Assembly (NCBI RefSeq): GCF_021088345.1
Contig: NZ_CP088156.1
Coordinates: 3,534,001-3,598,000, forward strand
DNA length: 64,000 nucleotides
Origin: Bradyrhizobium ontarionense
GTDB taxonomy: Bacteria > Pseudomonadota > Alphaproteobacteria > Rhizobiales > Xanthobacteraceae
Direction: 5' to 3'
Both the position numbers and the translations under genes were made by a program. Shown here one piece after another: positions 34,957 through 47,240 of this stretch (positions within the stretch are counted from its first letter, which is position 1; the number at the start of each line of letters is the position of its first letter). The notes beneath the pieces were generated by a model. The model was not told where the DNA came from. It did not search any database and was given only the letters and a program-made list of their open reading frames with translations.

Positions 34957-36444
34957 TCATTCCCACGACCAGTTCGAGAAATCGTTCTCGAACTGCGGCA
35001 CGTCCTTCCAGACGCCCTTCAGCTTCTTGTTGATGATCGTGATCCACTGCGGCTGGAACAGGAATCCCGCCGCAGCGTCGGTCGCCAGCATGCGCTGGGC
35101 ATCGCCGAGCAGCTTGGCGCGGTCCGCCTCGCCGGGCGCATCGACGATCGACTGGTACAGCTTGTTGAAGGCCTCGGAATGATAGCCGAAATAGTAGTTG
35201 CTGTCGGTGAATTTCACCAGATCGAACGGCTCGACGTGCGAGACGATGGTCAGGTCGAAATCGTGCGGGCCGTTGAAGACTTGCGAGAGCCACGCCGCCC
35301 ATTCGAGGTTCTCGATCTTGGCGACGATGCCGGCCTTGGCAAGCTGGGCCGCGAGCACCTCGCCGCCCTGGCGCGCATAGGCCGGCGGCGGCAGCCGCAG
35401 GCTGAGCTGCAGCGGCGTGGTGACACCGGCCTCGGCGAGAAGCTTCTTGGCCTTCTCAGGGTCGTAGGGGTTGATGTCGGTGGTATCGACATAGCCGAGC
35501 GAGCCCGGCACGTAGAAGCTGCCGATCGGCGTTCCCAAGCCTTCGACGGCGCCTTCGATCATGGCCTTGCGGTCGATCGCCGCCAGGATGGCGCGGCGGA
35601 CGCGGACGTCGTCGAGCGGCTTCTTCTTGTTGTTGATGGTGACGATGGTCTTGGCCTTCGAGCCGCCGATCAGCACGGTGAAGCGCGGATCGGACTTGAA
35701 CTGCGCCAAGCTGCGCGCCGACGTGCCGCGCGGGAAAGCCTCGACGTCGCCCGACAACAGCGCGGCGACCTGCGCGGCCGGATCGGAGATGAAGCGGATC
35801 GTCACCTTCGACAGCTTGACCGCGGCCGCGTTGCGATAATCGGGCCATTTGTTCAAGGTCAGCGACGAGCCCTTGGCCCATGCGCCCAGCGTGTACGGCC
35901 CGGTGCCGACCGGCTGCGTCACGTTGGTCGGCGCGCTCTTCGGCTCCACGATCGACGCGGAGGCCTGCCCGAGCAGGAACGGCAGGTTCGGCTCCGAATA
36001 CTTCATGGTCACCACGACCGTGTCCGGATCCGGCGCCGCGACCTGCTCCATCGCCTGGAACACCGCCTTGTCCTTGTTGGTGCTGTTGGCGGCACCGGCG
36101 CGTTCGAAGGTGAACTTCACCGTCGAGGAATCGAACGCCTCGCCATTCTGGAATTTCACACCCTTGAGGAGCTTGAACGTGTAGCTCTTCAGGTCGGGCG
36201 AGGCCTGCCAGCTCTGCGCCAGCAGCGGCGACACCGAGCCGTCCTCGTTGATCTTGGTTAGCGTCTCGTAGACGTTGTAGAGCGTCACCTCGGCAATTGC
36301 CGCGGCAGCCGCGTTGGTCGGATCGAGACCCGGCGGCTCCAGGGTCATGCCGACGATGACGCTGTCCTTTTTCTGGGCCGCGACCGGCGACGCAACGGCC
36401 GCGACGAGCGCAGCCAAGGCAATGATGGATAGTCTTCTGAACAT
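34957..36444 (-). CDS. Oligopeptide/dipeptide-type ABC transporter substrate-binding protein
   Basis: A 495-aa SBP family 5 protein with a Sec signal peptide (MFRRLSIIALAALVAAVASP to VAA, about 23 residues). Landmarks are VGMTLEPPGLDPTNAAAAAI, SYTFKLLKGVKFQNGEAFDSSTVKFTFER and QPVGTGPYTLGAWAKGSSLTL. GGGAG lies upstream of ATG 36444. It is the last gene of its operon, after permeases and ATPases, the reverse of the usual order. Substrate is unknown; see the amidase for context. Confidence 0.9.
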   Translation of the reverse strand: MFRRLSIIALAALVAAVASPVAAQKKDSVIVGMTLEPPGLDPTNAAAAAIAEVTLYNVYETLTKINEDGSVSPLLAQSWQASPDLKSYTFKLLKGVKFQNGEAFDSSTVKFTFERAGAANSTNKDKAVFQAMEQVAAPDPDTVVVTMKYSEPNLPFLLGQASASIVEPKSAPTNVTQPVGTGPYTLGAWAKGSSLTLNKWPDYRNAAAVKLSKVTIRFISDPAAQVAALLSGDVEAFPRGTSARSLAQFKSDPRFTVLIGGSKAKTIVTINNKKKPLDDVRVRRAILAAIDRKAMIEGAVEGLGTPIGSFYVPGSLGYVDTTDINPYDPEKAKKLLAEAGVTTPLQLSLRLPPPAYARQGGEVLAAQLAKAGIVAKIENLEWAAWLSQVFNGPHDFDLTIVSHVEPFDLVKFTDSNYYFGYHSEAFNKLYQSIVDAPGEADRAKLLGDAQRMLATDAAAGFLFQPQWITIINKKLKGVWKDVPQFENDFSNWSWE

Positions 36445-36478
36445 TGTTTGTTTCTCCCGGACTGAACCAAATTACGCG

Positions 36479-37525
<1,047 letters not shown>

Positions 37526-37527
37526 GC

Positions 37528-38538
37528 TCAAGCGATGACTCCCACCGGATCACGGGTGAGCGCGACATCGGTCCGGATGCAACGGACGCCGTGCCCTGCG
37601 CCGATCTCGACCGCAGGCGGCAGTGCCGCGCGGCAGGCGTCGATGACCAGCGTACAGCGATCGGCGAACGGACAGCCGGCCGGAAGATCGGCCAGCTCGG
37701 GCACGGTGCCGGCGATGGTGGCGAGCCGCGTGCCCTTGCGGGCGCCGAGGCGCGGCCGCGCCCGGAACAGGCCCTGCGTGTAGGGATGGCCCATGCGCGA
37801 GAACACGGCGTCCGTCGTGCCGCTCTCGACGACCGTCCCGCCATACATCACGATCATGCGCTGCACATTCTCGGCGATGACGCCGAGATCGTGCGAGATC
37901 AGGATCATCGCCATGCCCCGCTCGGCCACGAGATCGGCAATCAGATCGAGGATCTGGCGCTGGATCGTGACGTCGAGCGCCGTGGTCGGCTCGTCCGCGA
38001 TCAGCACGTCCGGCTTGCAGGCCAGCGCCATCGCAATGGTGACGCGCTGGCGCTGGCCGCCTGAGAACTGATGCGGATAGGCATCGAAGCGCCTGACGGC
38101 GTCGGGCAGTCCGACCCGGTCCAGCAAGGCGATTGCCTGCCGCCGCGCGTCGGCCGCCGAGCAGCCGGTGTGGCGCAGCAGCGGCTCCGCCACCTGATGG
38201 CCGATCGTGTGCATCGGGTTCAGCGCCGTCATCGGCTCCTGGAAGATCATGCTGATGCGGTTGCCGCGCAGCTTGCAGTAGTCAGCATCATCAAGGCCGA
38301 CCAGCTCACGGCCGTCGAGCTTGATGCTGCCGCTGACGACGGCGCTGTCCGGCAACAGTCCCATCAGGGCCAGCGCCGTGATCGACTTGCCGCAGCCGGA
38401 CTCGCCGACGATGCCGAGAGTCTCGCCACGACGAAGCGTGAAGGACACCCCGCGCACGGCCTTGGCCGGGCCGCGGCTGGTGTCGAGCTGGATGCCGAGA
38501 CCGGCGACATCGAGCAGAACCTGATCGCTCGCGCTCAT
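37528..38538 (-). CDS. ABC transporter ATP-binding protein, DppD/OppD-like
   Basis: A 336-aa ATPase: [23 protein letters not shown] with Walker [49 protein letters not shown] and [12 protein letters not shown]. The C-terminal [18 protein letters not shown] is the family tail. ATG 38538 overlaps the permease stop (ATGA), which rejects longer in-frame versions. Confidence 0.9.
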   Translation of the reverse strand: MSASDQVLLDVAGLGIQLDTSRGPAKAVRGVSFTLRRGETLGIVGESGCGKSITALALMGLLPDSAVVSGSIKLDGRELVGLDDADYCKLRGNRISMIFQEPMTALNPMHTIGHQVAEPLLRHTGCSAADARRQAIALLDRVGLPDAVRRFDAYPHQFSGGQRQRVTIAMALACKPDVLIADEPTTALDVTIQRQILDLIADLVAERGMAMILISHDLGVIAENVQRMIVMYGGTVVESGTTDAVFSRMGHPYTQGLFRARPRLGARKGTRLATIAGTVPELADLPAGCPFADRCTLVIDACRAALPPAVEIGAGHGVRCIRTDVALTRDPVGVIA

Positions 38539-39419
38539 CGCTGCCTCGCCAAACGAGGATCGAGCAGGTCGCGCAGCCCATCGCCGAGCAGATTGAGGCC
38601 GAGCACAGCCAGCGCGATCGCCGCGCCTGGATACACCGCGAGGCTCGGCGACTGGAACAGCAGCGTCTGCGCATCGTTCAGCATGCGGCCCCAGGATGGC
38701 TGCGGCGGCTGCGTGCCGAGGCCTAGATAAGAGAGCGCAGCTTCCGCCAGGATCGCCAGCGCGAACTGGATCGTGGCCTGCACGATCAGGATCGACAGCA
38801 CGTTCGGCAGCACGTGCTCGACGGTGATGCGGAAGCGGCCCTTGCCGGCGGCGCGCGCGGCGAGAATGAACTCCCTCGTCCAGACCGCGCCGGCCGAGCC
38901 GCGTGTCACGCGGACGAACACCGGAATCTGGAAGATCCCGATGGCGGTGATCGAGGTCGCCATGCCCGGCCCGATCACCGCGGCCAGCATGATCGCCGAC
39001 AGCACCGCCGGAAACGCGAAGGTGAAATCGCTGAAGCGCATGATCAGCTCCTCGCTCCAGCCGCGCTGTGCGGCTGCGATCAGCCCGAGGCCGACGCCGC
39101 AGGTCAGGCCGATCCCGACCGCGATGATGCCGACGAGAATGGTCGCGCGCGCGCCGACCAGCAGCAGCGAGACGATGTCGCGGCCGAGCACGTCGGTGCC
39201 GAGCCAGTGCGCCGATGACGGCGGCCGCAGCTTGGCGGCGACGTCGATCTCGTAGGCCGACCACGGCGTCCAGATCAGCGACAGCAGCGCGGCGCCGAGC
39301 ACCAGCAGGCACAGCAGGCCGCCGACGACGAAGCTGCGGTGGCGCAGCGCGCGGCGCCAGAAGCCGTTGCCGGCCGGCGCCATGCTCGGCATGGCTGGGG
39401 CGATGACGGACGAACTCAC
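38535..39419 (-). CDS. ABC transporter permease, DppC-like
   Basis: A 294-aa permease: FWRRALRHRSFVVGGLLCLL, HWLGTDVLGRDIVSLLLVGAR, the loop FILAARAAGKGRFRITVEHVLPN and the C-terminal EAALSYLGLGTQPPQPSWGRML. I start it at GTG 39419, which overlaps the DppB-like stop (GTGA) as elsewhere in these operons; ATG 39392 is an alternative. Confidence 0.88.
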   Translation of the reverse strand: MSSSVIAPAMPSMAPAGNGFWRRALRHRSFVVGGLLCLLVLGAALLSLIWTPWSAYEIDVAAKLRPPSSAHWLGTDVLGRDIVSLLLVGARATILVGIIAVGIGLTCGVGLGLIAAAQRGWSEELIMRFSDFTFAFPAVLSAIMLAAVIGPGMATSITAIGIFQIPVFVRVTRGSAGAVWTREFILAARAAGKGRFRITVEHVLPNVLSILIVQATIQFALAILAEAALSYLGLGTQPPQPSWGRMLNDAQTLLFQSPSLAVYPGAAIALAVLGLNLLGDGLRDLLDPRLARQR

Positions 39420-40366
39420 AACTCGTGAACCTTGATGCGCGGATCGATCACGGCATAGAGCACGTCGACCACGAAATTGACTGTGATGACCATCGCCGCC
39501 AGCAGCATGACGCAGTTGCGCACCACGATCAGGTCGCGGTTGGCGATGGACTGGAAGATCAGCCGGCCCAGGCCCGGCAGATAGAACACGTTCTCGATCA
39601 CGATGGTGCCGGCCAGCAGATTCGCGAACTGCAGCCCCATCACGGTCAGCACCGGGATCATCGCGTTGCGCAGCACATGCTGCCACAGCACCTCGCGCTT
39701 CGTCAGGCCCTTGGCCCGCGCCGTGCGCACGAAATCCTCGCGCAGCACGTCGAGCACCGCCGAGCGCGTCACCCGCGCCAGGATCGCGGCCTGCACCACC
39801 GCGAGCGCAACCGCGGGCAGCAGCAGCGATTTGAAGCCGGGCCACAGCCCCTCCTCCCAGCCGGGGAAGCCGCCCGCCGACAGCCATTGCAGCTTCACCG
39901 CGAACAGAAGAATGAGGAGAATGGCGAACCAGAAATTCGGCAGCGCGATGCCGATCTGGGTCAGCGACATCACGCCGACGTCGCCGATGCGATTGTGGTT
40001 CGCGGCGGTGTAGATACCGGCCGCGAGTGCCAGAACCGTGGTGAGCAGCATCGCCAGGATCGCGAGCGGAATGGTCATCGCCAGCCGCTCGCGGATCAGC
40101 TCGGCCACCGGCGTCCCATAGGCGTAGCTGTTGCCGAGATCACCGACCAGGAGGCCGCCAAGCCAATGCAGATAGCGGTAACCGAGTGGCTGATCCAGCC
40201 CGAGCTTGACCGTGAGCGCCCGCACCGCATCCGGCGAGGCATCGGCGCCCATCAGCATCTGCGCGGCGTTGCCCGGCAAGGCGTCGAGCACCAGGAAGAT
40301 GATCAACGACGCGCCGACCAGGGTCGCCAGCAAGGTCACGCAACGCCGCAGCAGAAAGACGCTCAT
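39416..40366 (-). CDS. ABC transporter permease, DppB-like
   Basis: A 316-aa permease with an N-terminal helix (LLRRCVTLLATLVGASLIIFLVL), GDLGNSYAYGTPVAELIRERL, the loop FVRTARAKGLTKREVLWQHVLRNAMIP and the ending DVLYAVIDPRIKVHEL. First transporter gene of the leftward operon, 171 bp after the amidase gene on the same strand. A GGAGCACTAGG stretch precedes ATG 40366. Confidence 0.9.
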   Translation of the reverse strand: MSVFLLRRCVTLLATLVGASLIIFLVLDALPGNAAQMLMGADASPDAVRALTVKLGLDQPLGYRYLHWLGGLLVGDLGNSYAYGTPVAELIRERLAMTIPLAILAMLLTTVLALAAGIYTAANHNRIGDVGVMSLTQIGIALPNFWFAILLILLFAVKLQWLSAGGFPGWEEGLWPGFKSLLLPAVALAVVQAAILARVTRSAVLDVLREDFVRTARAKGLTKREVLWQHVLRNAMIPVLTVMGLQFANLLAGTIVIENVFYLPGLGRLIFQSIANRDLIVVRNCVMLLAAMVITVNFVVDVLYAVIDPRIKVHEL

Positions 40367-40537
40367 CCTAGTGCTCCGATTCCGGAGTTCGCATCATATT
40401 GCCGCACCTCCATGGACGAACTTCGGAATCGAAAAGCACGCGCAGACGATTGATTCTCGTGCGGCGTTGAAACCTGAAGTGCTGATGCAGAAGGCCGAAC
40501 AAATGACCAGAACTTCAAATCCGCCGCACGAAGGGTC

Positions 40538-42061
40538 TCAGCTCTCACACGTCCCACCGCACGATCCAACATGTCCGGTTGCCCGATGCAAGCCCTCTGC
40601 CAAGCCCCCTGACAAGCCCCCTGACGTGGCGCCTGCCTCTCGACCCGGCCAGCGGGCAAGCAGGTCGTGCGATGCCTCGAACAGCGCGCTTGCGCGCAAG
40701 AGCTCGGCGTCCGCGCGGAAACGGCCCACGAGCTGAAGTCCGATCGGAAGGCCGTCACGGCCAAATCCGCAAGGCAGGCTGATGGCCGGATGGCCGGTCA
40801 TGTTGAACGGCATCGTCCAGGGAAACCAGTGTGGCCGGACATTGTCGAAGCTGCGTCCGTCGATCTCGATGGTCCCGAACAGGTCCTGGTCGATCGGCAG
40901 CGCCGTCCGGGTCAGGGTCGGCATCGCCAGCAGGTTGCCCCGGGCAAGAAGCGCCTGCACGCGGCGGAACAGCGACGTGCGCTCGAACATCGCCTGCTGG
41001 TAGTCCACGCCGCTGACATCAGCCGCCAGCGCGAGCTGCTTGAGGAACGCCTCGCTCAGGACGTTCCCGTGCTCGGACGCCAGCTTCTCGAAGCGGGCCT
41101 TCCAGACGGTGTGGTTGATGGCCCGCCACGTCGGCTCGATGTCGAAATCCGCGCCGGAAAACTCCTCGAGCTCCGCACCGAGACCCGCCAGCCGATCCAG
41201 TGCGGCCTTGAAGGCCTCGGCGACATCGGCCGCGACCGGTCGCCCCGGCGGCGACAGGCAGAACAGCACCTTCTGTCCGCGCAGATCGCCGCGCGGCGCG
41301 GCGGCGGCCGGGAAATCCGGCACGGGAATACCAATCGACCAGGGATCGGAAGCGTCCTCACCCGCCATCGCCTGCATCATCAGGGCGGTATCGGCAACCG
41401 TCCGCGTGGTCGGCGTCAAATAGGTCTGGTTGCCGAAGACATCCTGCGCCTGGCTGTGCGCGATGACGCCGTTGCTCTGCTTCAGTCCGACGACACCGTT
41501 GCAAGCCGCAGGAATGCGCGTCGACCCGCCGCCATCGGTCGCAACTGCGAGCGGCGCGATGCCGCTTGCCACCGCGACGGCCGCGCCGCCGCTCGAGCCG
41601 CCGCTGGAACGCCGCGCGTCCCATGCGTTGCGGGTCCGGCCGAACAGTGGCGAGTCGGTCAGGCACTTGCTGCCGAACTCCGGTGTCGTGGTCTTGCCGA
41701 TCAGGATCGCACCTTGTGCACTCAGCCGGGCGACCGCTACGGCGTCCTGATCGGGGACATTGTCCGCATAGGGCACCGCGCCGAAGGTGGTGCGGACGCC
41801 CTTGGTGTTGACGATATCCTTCACCGTGAACGGGATACCTTCCAACGACCGACCCGGCTCGCCGCTCATGATCCGCCGCTCGGCGTCCTTCGCCTGCGCC
41901 AGGGCGCGGTCCGCGCAGATCGTGATGAAGCAGTTGAGATCGGGCTGCAGCCGCTCCGCCCGTGCAAGGACGGCGGCGACGATCTCGACCGGCGAAATCC
42001 GTTTGCGAGCGATCAAGTCGCGCAGGTCGGCTGCGGAGTGAAGGCAGAGGTCATCACTCAT
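40538..42061 (-). CDS. Amidase-signature family hydrolase
   Basis: A 507-aa amidase (amidase signature family), hydrolysing amide bonds of unknown substrates. The Ser-cisSer-Lys triad regions are visible: VKDIVNTKG (Lys), RSSGGSSGGAAVAVASG (cis-Ser) and ATDGGGSTRIPAACNG (nucleophile Ser). ATG 42061 gives the usual N-terminus (LHSAADLRDLIARKRISPVEIV). An upstream start (ATG 42123) would add a poorly typical leader. The C-terminus has a Gly-rich extension encoded partly by a direct AAGCCCCCTGAC repeat. Adjacent to an importer operon on the same strand and to a divergent LysR gene, so it probably acts on an imported amide or peptide. Confidence 0.88.
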   Translation of the reverse strand: MSDDLCLHSAADLRDLIARKRISPVEIVAAVLARAERLQPDLNCFITICADRALAQAKDAERRIMSGEPGRSLEGIPFTVKDIVNTKGVRTTFGAVPYADNVPDQDAVAVARLSAQGAILIGKTTTPEFGSKCLTDSPLFGRTRNAWDARRSSGGSSGGAAVAVASGIAPLAVATDGGGSTRIPAACNGVVGLKQSNGVIAHSQAQDVFGNQTYLTPTTRTVADTALMMQAMAGEDASDPWSIGIPVPDFPAAAAPRGDLRGQKVLFCLSPPGRPVAADVAEAFKAALDRLAGLGAELEEFSGADFDIEPTWRAINHTVWKARFEKLASEHGNVLSEAFLKQLALAADVSGVDYQQAMFERTSLFRRVQALLARGNLLAMPTLTRTALPIDQDLFGTIEIDGRSFDNVRPHWFPWTMPFNMTGHPAISLPCGFGRDGLPIGLQLVGRFRADAELLRASALFEASHDLLARWPGREAGATSGGLSGGLAEGLHRATGHVGSCGGTCES

Positions 42062-42175
42062 CGTCAGGTCATTCTCTCCGGCGCCGCCGCGTTGCGGCGC
42101 ATTGACAGCGAGAATGACACTCATATTAAGCTGCCGTCCAATACGAACGATAGCGCCAACCCATACGTTTTCGGT

Positions 42176-43069
42176 ATGCCAATGGATCTTCGTCGGCTTC
42201 GTTATTTCGTCGCCGTGGCTGAAGCGCGCAGCGTCGGCAAAGCCGCAGAGCGGCTGCGGATGGCCCAACCGCCGCTTTCCGTCCAAATTCGGAAGCTGGA
42301 GTCCGAAATCGGCACCGCTCTGTTCCGCCGAGATGCCCGCGGCATGGATCTGACCGAGGCCGGCCAGGCCCTGCTTTCGCGCGCGAGCGCTGCACTGGCC
42401 CTTGCCGAGGAGGGCGCCGAATCCGCGCGTGCCGTGGCGGCCGGACGGCGCGGACGGCTCGCCGTCGGCTACATGTTCGTGCTGGCCAATGCGGTTCTGC
42501 CCAGGCTGGTGCCGGAGTTGCGGCGGTCACTGCCGGAAGTGGATCTCGAATTCGTCGAGTTGAGCGCGTCGACGCGCGAGGCCCGGCTGCTCGATCGCAC
42601 CGTGACGGCCGCCCTGTGCATGCCCGCAATCCGCCATCCGGAGATTCAGGCGGTGCAGATCGGGTCGCAGCCTCTCAGGCTTGCATTGCCGGCCCGATCC
42701 TCCCTCGCCCGCCTGACCGCCGTGCCGGTGAGCAGGTTGGAGGGACGCCCCCTCGTCAGCCTGCCGAGACCGGACGAAGAGCCCGCCTCGTCGGCGGTGG
42801 CGGCCCTGCTTCGACGGCACGGGGTTGTCATGCCGATCAGCAGCCGGGTCGAGACGGTGCATTCGGCCATGAGCCTCGTCCTCGCCGGCGAAGGTCTCGC
42901 CATTCTTCCGGCCTGCGCGGCGCTCGGCGCGCCGCGCGGCATCGTCTTCAGACCTTTCCTGGACGCGACCGATGCGATCGAAATCGCGGTGTGCTGGCGG
43001 CGGGATTTCGAGAGCCCGCTGATTCGAGATTTCCTCAAATGCGCCGGGAAGGCGGTGGCGCGGCTGTGA
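42176..43069 (+). CDS. LysR-type transcriptional regulator
   Basis: A 297-aa LysR-type regulator. The N-terminal winged helix is MPMDLRRLRYFVAVAEARSV to LRMAQPPLSVQIRKLESEIGTALFRRDARGMDLTEAG, and the periplasmic-binding-like effector domain follows. ATG 42176 is chosen because the protein then begins as LysR proteins do. It is divergent from the amidase gene across 114 bp, the classical layout for a LysR regulator of that gene. It may also control the amidase-linked ABC operon. Effector unknown. Confidence 0.9.
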   Translation: MPMDLRRLRYFVAVAEARSVGKAAERLRMAQPPLSVQIRKLESEIGTALFRRDARGMDLTEAGQALLSRASAALALAEEGAESARAVAAGRRGRLAVGYMFVLANAVLPRLVPELRRSLPEVDLEFVELSASTREARLLDRTVTAALCMPAIRHPEIQAVQIGSQPLRLALPARSSLARLTAVPVSRLEGRPLVSLPRPDEEPASSAVAALLRRHGVVMPISSRVETVHSAMSLVLAGEGLAILPACAALGAPRGIVFRPFLDATDAIEIAVCWRRDFESPLIRDFLKCAGKAVARL

Positions 43070-43119
43070 TGCGATGGCCCCTCCCGGAGCAGGGCTGGTC
43101 GCCGCGAGCCGTCGTTGCA

Positions 43120-44043
43120 TCATGGCTTCTGCTTTGCCGCATGATCGAAGAAGCGGATCAGAGCCGCGCTGACCTCGTCCGGGCTTTCCTCCGGCATGTA
43201 GTGGCCGCAATCGGCGATGACGCCGCCTTCGACATTTACTGCCAACTGCCTCATTGCCTCGACCAGACCGGGACCGACGCCGCGCTCGGCACCCAGCGCG
43301 AGCACCGGCATCGGCAGCAGGCGCAGGCTCCGCGCCCGATTGGCGGCGACGCCCTCCGTACTGAAGGCCTCCTGGTAGTAACGTGTTGCCGCACGGATCG
43401 CGCCGGGAGCCGCCAGCTGCCGCGCATATTCCGCGATGTCGCCGGGACCGATCGCCCAGGGCTTCACCGCCTTGGCGCGGAACAGCCAGGTCAGGAACGC
43501 ACGCTCCCGCCCCGTGATCAGCATCTCCGGAAGATCGTCGAGCCGATTGAAGGCAAAATGCCACGCCCTCAGGTTGGCCTCCTCGGGCGGAAGATCGCTG
43601 CGCGGCGACGACAATCCGGGCACCAGCGCATCCATCATCGCAAGCCGCCTGATATCGCCGGGCCAGTCGGCGGCATAGGCGTAGCCGATCCAGGCTCCGA
43701 CATCATGACCGGCGACGTCGATCGGGCCCGCGTCGAGCAGACCGAGCCCGGCAGCGAAGGCATGAATGTCGGCCGCGACGGTCGTGAGGTCGTAGCCGGT
43801 CGCGGGCCGCTCGGAGTCACCCATGCCGCGCGGATCCACCGCAATGACGCGCCGCCCGGCCTCTGCGAGGCGCACCATGACGTGCCGCCACGCGTACCAG
43901 CTCTGCGGCCAGCCCGGCAGCAGCAGCACCGGCGCACCAGCGCCGCCCTCGACATAATGCAGCCGCACGCCGTTCGCAGCCGCTGTGCCGTGACGAAAAT
44001 CTGCCGAGGACGCGGTCGGGTGGAAAAGAGCCGAGGCCTTCAT
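43120..44043 (-). CDS. Epoxide-hydrolase/haloalkane-dehalogenase-like alpha/beta hydrolase
   Basis: A 307-aa alpha/beta hydrolase. The motif LLLPGWPQSWYAWRHVM is the HGxP-type oxyanion loop; the nucleophile elbow VAGHDVGAWIG has Asp114, which puts it in the epoxide hydrolase/dehalogenase group rather than esterases. DCGHYMPEE near the C-terminus supplies the catalytic His. It lies 59 bp downstream of a TetR gene on the same strand, in a likely two-gene operon. Substrate unknown. Confidence 0.85.
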   Translation of the reverse strand: MKASALFHPTASSADFRHGTAAANGVRLHYVEGGAGAPVLLLPGWPQSWYAWRHVMVRLAEAGRRVIAVDPRGMGDSERPATGYDLTTVAADIHAFAAGLGLLDAGPIDVAGHDVGAWIGYAYAADWPGDIRRLAMMDALVPGLSSPRSDLPPEEANLRAWHFAFNRLDDLPEMLITGRERAFLTWLFRAKAVKPWAIGPGDIAEYARQLAAPGAIRAATRYYQEAFSTEGVAANRARSLRLLPMPVLALGAERGVGPGLVEAMRQLAVNVEGGVIADCGHYMPEESPDEVSAALIRFFDHAAKQKP

Positions 44044-44102
44044 TTGGAAACATCCATTTTCTAATTTGACACAGCAAGGTCAGCGAGCTTGGTCAAGCAA
44101 AG

Positions 44103-44714
44103 TCAGTCGAGCAGGCGCAGCGCCTCGATACAGATCGCGGCCATTTCGGCCTGCCGGCGGCCGCTCTTGCCGACGACGCGCATGCCCTGGATGACGCAGA
44201 GCAGCAGACGCGCTGTCGCCTCGGGATCGATCCGCGCGGCGATCGAGCCATCGGCATGCCCCTCCCGGAGGAAACGGAGCAGGCGCGCTTCATGCGTGGC
44301 CAGGATCTTCGTCAGCCGTTCGCGCAGCGCCGGGTCGGAGCCCGCGAACTCCATCAGCGTGCCGATCACGAGGCATCCGGTCCGTCCGGTCTCGCCGTGG
44401 CTAGTCTCGGCATAGGACTTCAGGACGGCCGCCACACGTTCCCGGCCGGTGCGCGCCGACGCCAGCAAATCGTCCAGCCGCCGCGTCCGCCGCTCGACAT
44501 AGCGGTCGAGCGCAGCCATCAGCACGCCGCGCTTGTCGCCGAACGCCTTGTAGATGCTGCCCGAGGTCAGCCCCAGCGCCGTGTTGAGGTCGGCCACCGA
44601 GGTCGCGCTGTAGCCGAGCCGGCTGAAGACGGTGATCGCCTTGTCCAGCACGACGTCCATATCGAACTCGCGCGGGCGCCCCGGTGTTCGCTGCGGTGGT
44701 ACGGAACTGCTCAT
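44103..44714 (-). CDS. TetR-family transcriptional regulator
   Basis: A 203-aa TetR-family repressor with a typical N-terminal helix-turn-helix (DVVLDKAITVFSRLGYSATSVADLNTALGLTSGSIYKAFGDKRGVL) and a helical ligand domain with TGCLVIGTLMEFAGSDPALR. ATG 44714 follows AGGGG at suitable spacing; GTG 44720 is an alternative. It probably controls itself and the hydrolase downstream through a palindrome at 44722. Confidence 0.9.
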   Translation of the reverse strand: MSSSVPPQRTPGRPREFDMDVVLDKAITVFSRLGYSATSVADLNTALGLTSGSIYKAFGDKRGVLMAALDRYVERRTRRLDDLLASARTGRERVAAVLKSYAETSHGETGRTGCLVIGTLMEFAGSDPALRERLTKILATHEARLLRFLREGHADGSIAARIDPEATARLLLCVIQGMRVVGKSGRRQAEMAAICIEALRLLD

Positions 44715-44721
44715 GGTCACC

Positions 44722-44731
44722 CCTAATTAGG
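44722..44731. promoter_or_regulatory. Candidate TetR operator CCTAATTAGG
   Basis: A perfect 10-bp palindrome immediately upstream of the TetR start codon, overlapping its ribosome-binding region. A related CTAATTTGACA-type stretch lies in the 59-bp gap before the hydrolase start. Autorepression is inferred from position. Confidence 0.4.
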
Positions 44732-44828
44732 CTATGATCATTTCCGAATCAAGTCCGACTTGAAGCGGTAATTCCCCCCTCCCGCCCTTTGATCCGTATC
44801 AACTGATCGCTTCGAGGAAAAACGATGA

Positions 44829-46253
<1,425 letters not shown>

Positions 46254-46256
46254 GGA

Positions 46257-47240
46257 ATGAGCGATCGCGTTCTTCTGGGGGATATCGGTGGCACCAATGC
46301 ACGTTTTGCGCTGCTCGACGGCGGCTCGATCGGCGAGGTCGCGCACCTGAAGGTCGCCGACTTTCCCACCATTATCGATGCGATCACGGATTTCCTTTCA
46401 CGCGACGCTGCAGGCGGCCCGCCCTCGGCGGCCGTGCTGGACATTGCCGGCCCGATCGAACGCAATCGCGGCATGCTGACCAACAGCACCTGGGTGATCG
46501 ATGGTGCCGAGCTGGCCGCGCGCTTCAATCTCCGCTCCGCAAAGCTGCTCAACGATTTCGAGGCCGTCGGCTGGTCGCTGTCCGCCTTGCATCCGGATGA
46601 TTTGTTTCCGCTCGGCGGCAGCGCAGCCGTTGCGGGTGCGCCGATGCTGGTGATCGGCCCGGGCACCGGGTTCGGCGCTGCCTGCTATCTGCCCGGCGAC
46701 GGCCGCCCGACGGTTGCCGTCACCGAGGCCGGCCATGCCACGCTGCCGGCCACCACGGCGCGCGAGGCCGCCGTGCTGGCGAAGATGCGCGAACGCTTCG
46801 GCCATGTCTCGATCGAACGCGCGCTGTCGGGCATGGGTCTCGCGAACGTCTACCACGCGATCGCGGCCGTCGACGGCGCCGCGGTGCCGCAGCGTGACGC
46901 GGCGGCCATCACGAGCGCCGCGCTCGACGGCAGTTGCGCGACCAGCCGCGCCACACTGGACATGTTCTGCGCCTGGCTCGGCGCCGTTGCCGGCAATCTC
47001 GCGCTGACCTTCTGCGCCCGCGGCGGTGTCTACATTGCCGGCGGCATTCCGCCGCGCTTTCCCGACTACTTCGCAAAGTCCGATTTTCGCAGGCAGTTCG
47101 AGAGCAAGGGGCGTTACGACAGCTATCTGCGTCCGATCCCTGTTCATCTGGTGACCAAGCCCGACATCAGCTTCCTCGGCCTGAAATCGTTCTTCGAGGC
47201 CGGCGTGGCTGCGAGCGGCGGCTCGGCCGCCGCCAGATGA
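46257..47240 (+). CDS. glk: Glucokinase
   Basis: A 327-aa bacterial glucokinase: the ATP-binding GDIGGTNARFALLDGG at the N-terminus, AVLDIAGPIERNRGMLTNSTWVID, the LLNDFEAVGWSL substrate loop with its catalytic Asp, VIGPGTGFGAACYLP and the C-terminal YIAGGIPPRFPDYF. It phosphorylates glucose released by the GH1 enzyme encoded just upstream. Its stop overlaps the start of the kinase gene (ATGA). Confidence 0.95.
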   Translation: MSDRVLLGDIGGTNARFALLDGGSIGEVAHLKVADFPTIIDAITDFLSRDAAGGPPSAAVLDIAGPIERNRGMLTNSTWVIDGAELAARFNLRSAKLLNDFEAVGWSLSALHPDDLFPLGGSAAVAGAPMLVIGPGTGFGAACYLPGDGRPTVAVTEAGHATLPATTAREAAVLAKMRERFGHVSIERALSGMGLANVYHAIAAVDGAAVPQRDAAAITSAALDGSCATSRATLDMFCAWLGAVAGNLALTFCARGGVYIAGGIPPRFPDYFAKSDFRRQFESKGRYDSYLRPIPVHLVTKPDISFLGLKSFFEAGVAASGGSAAAR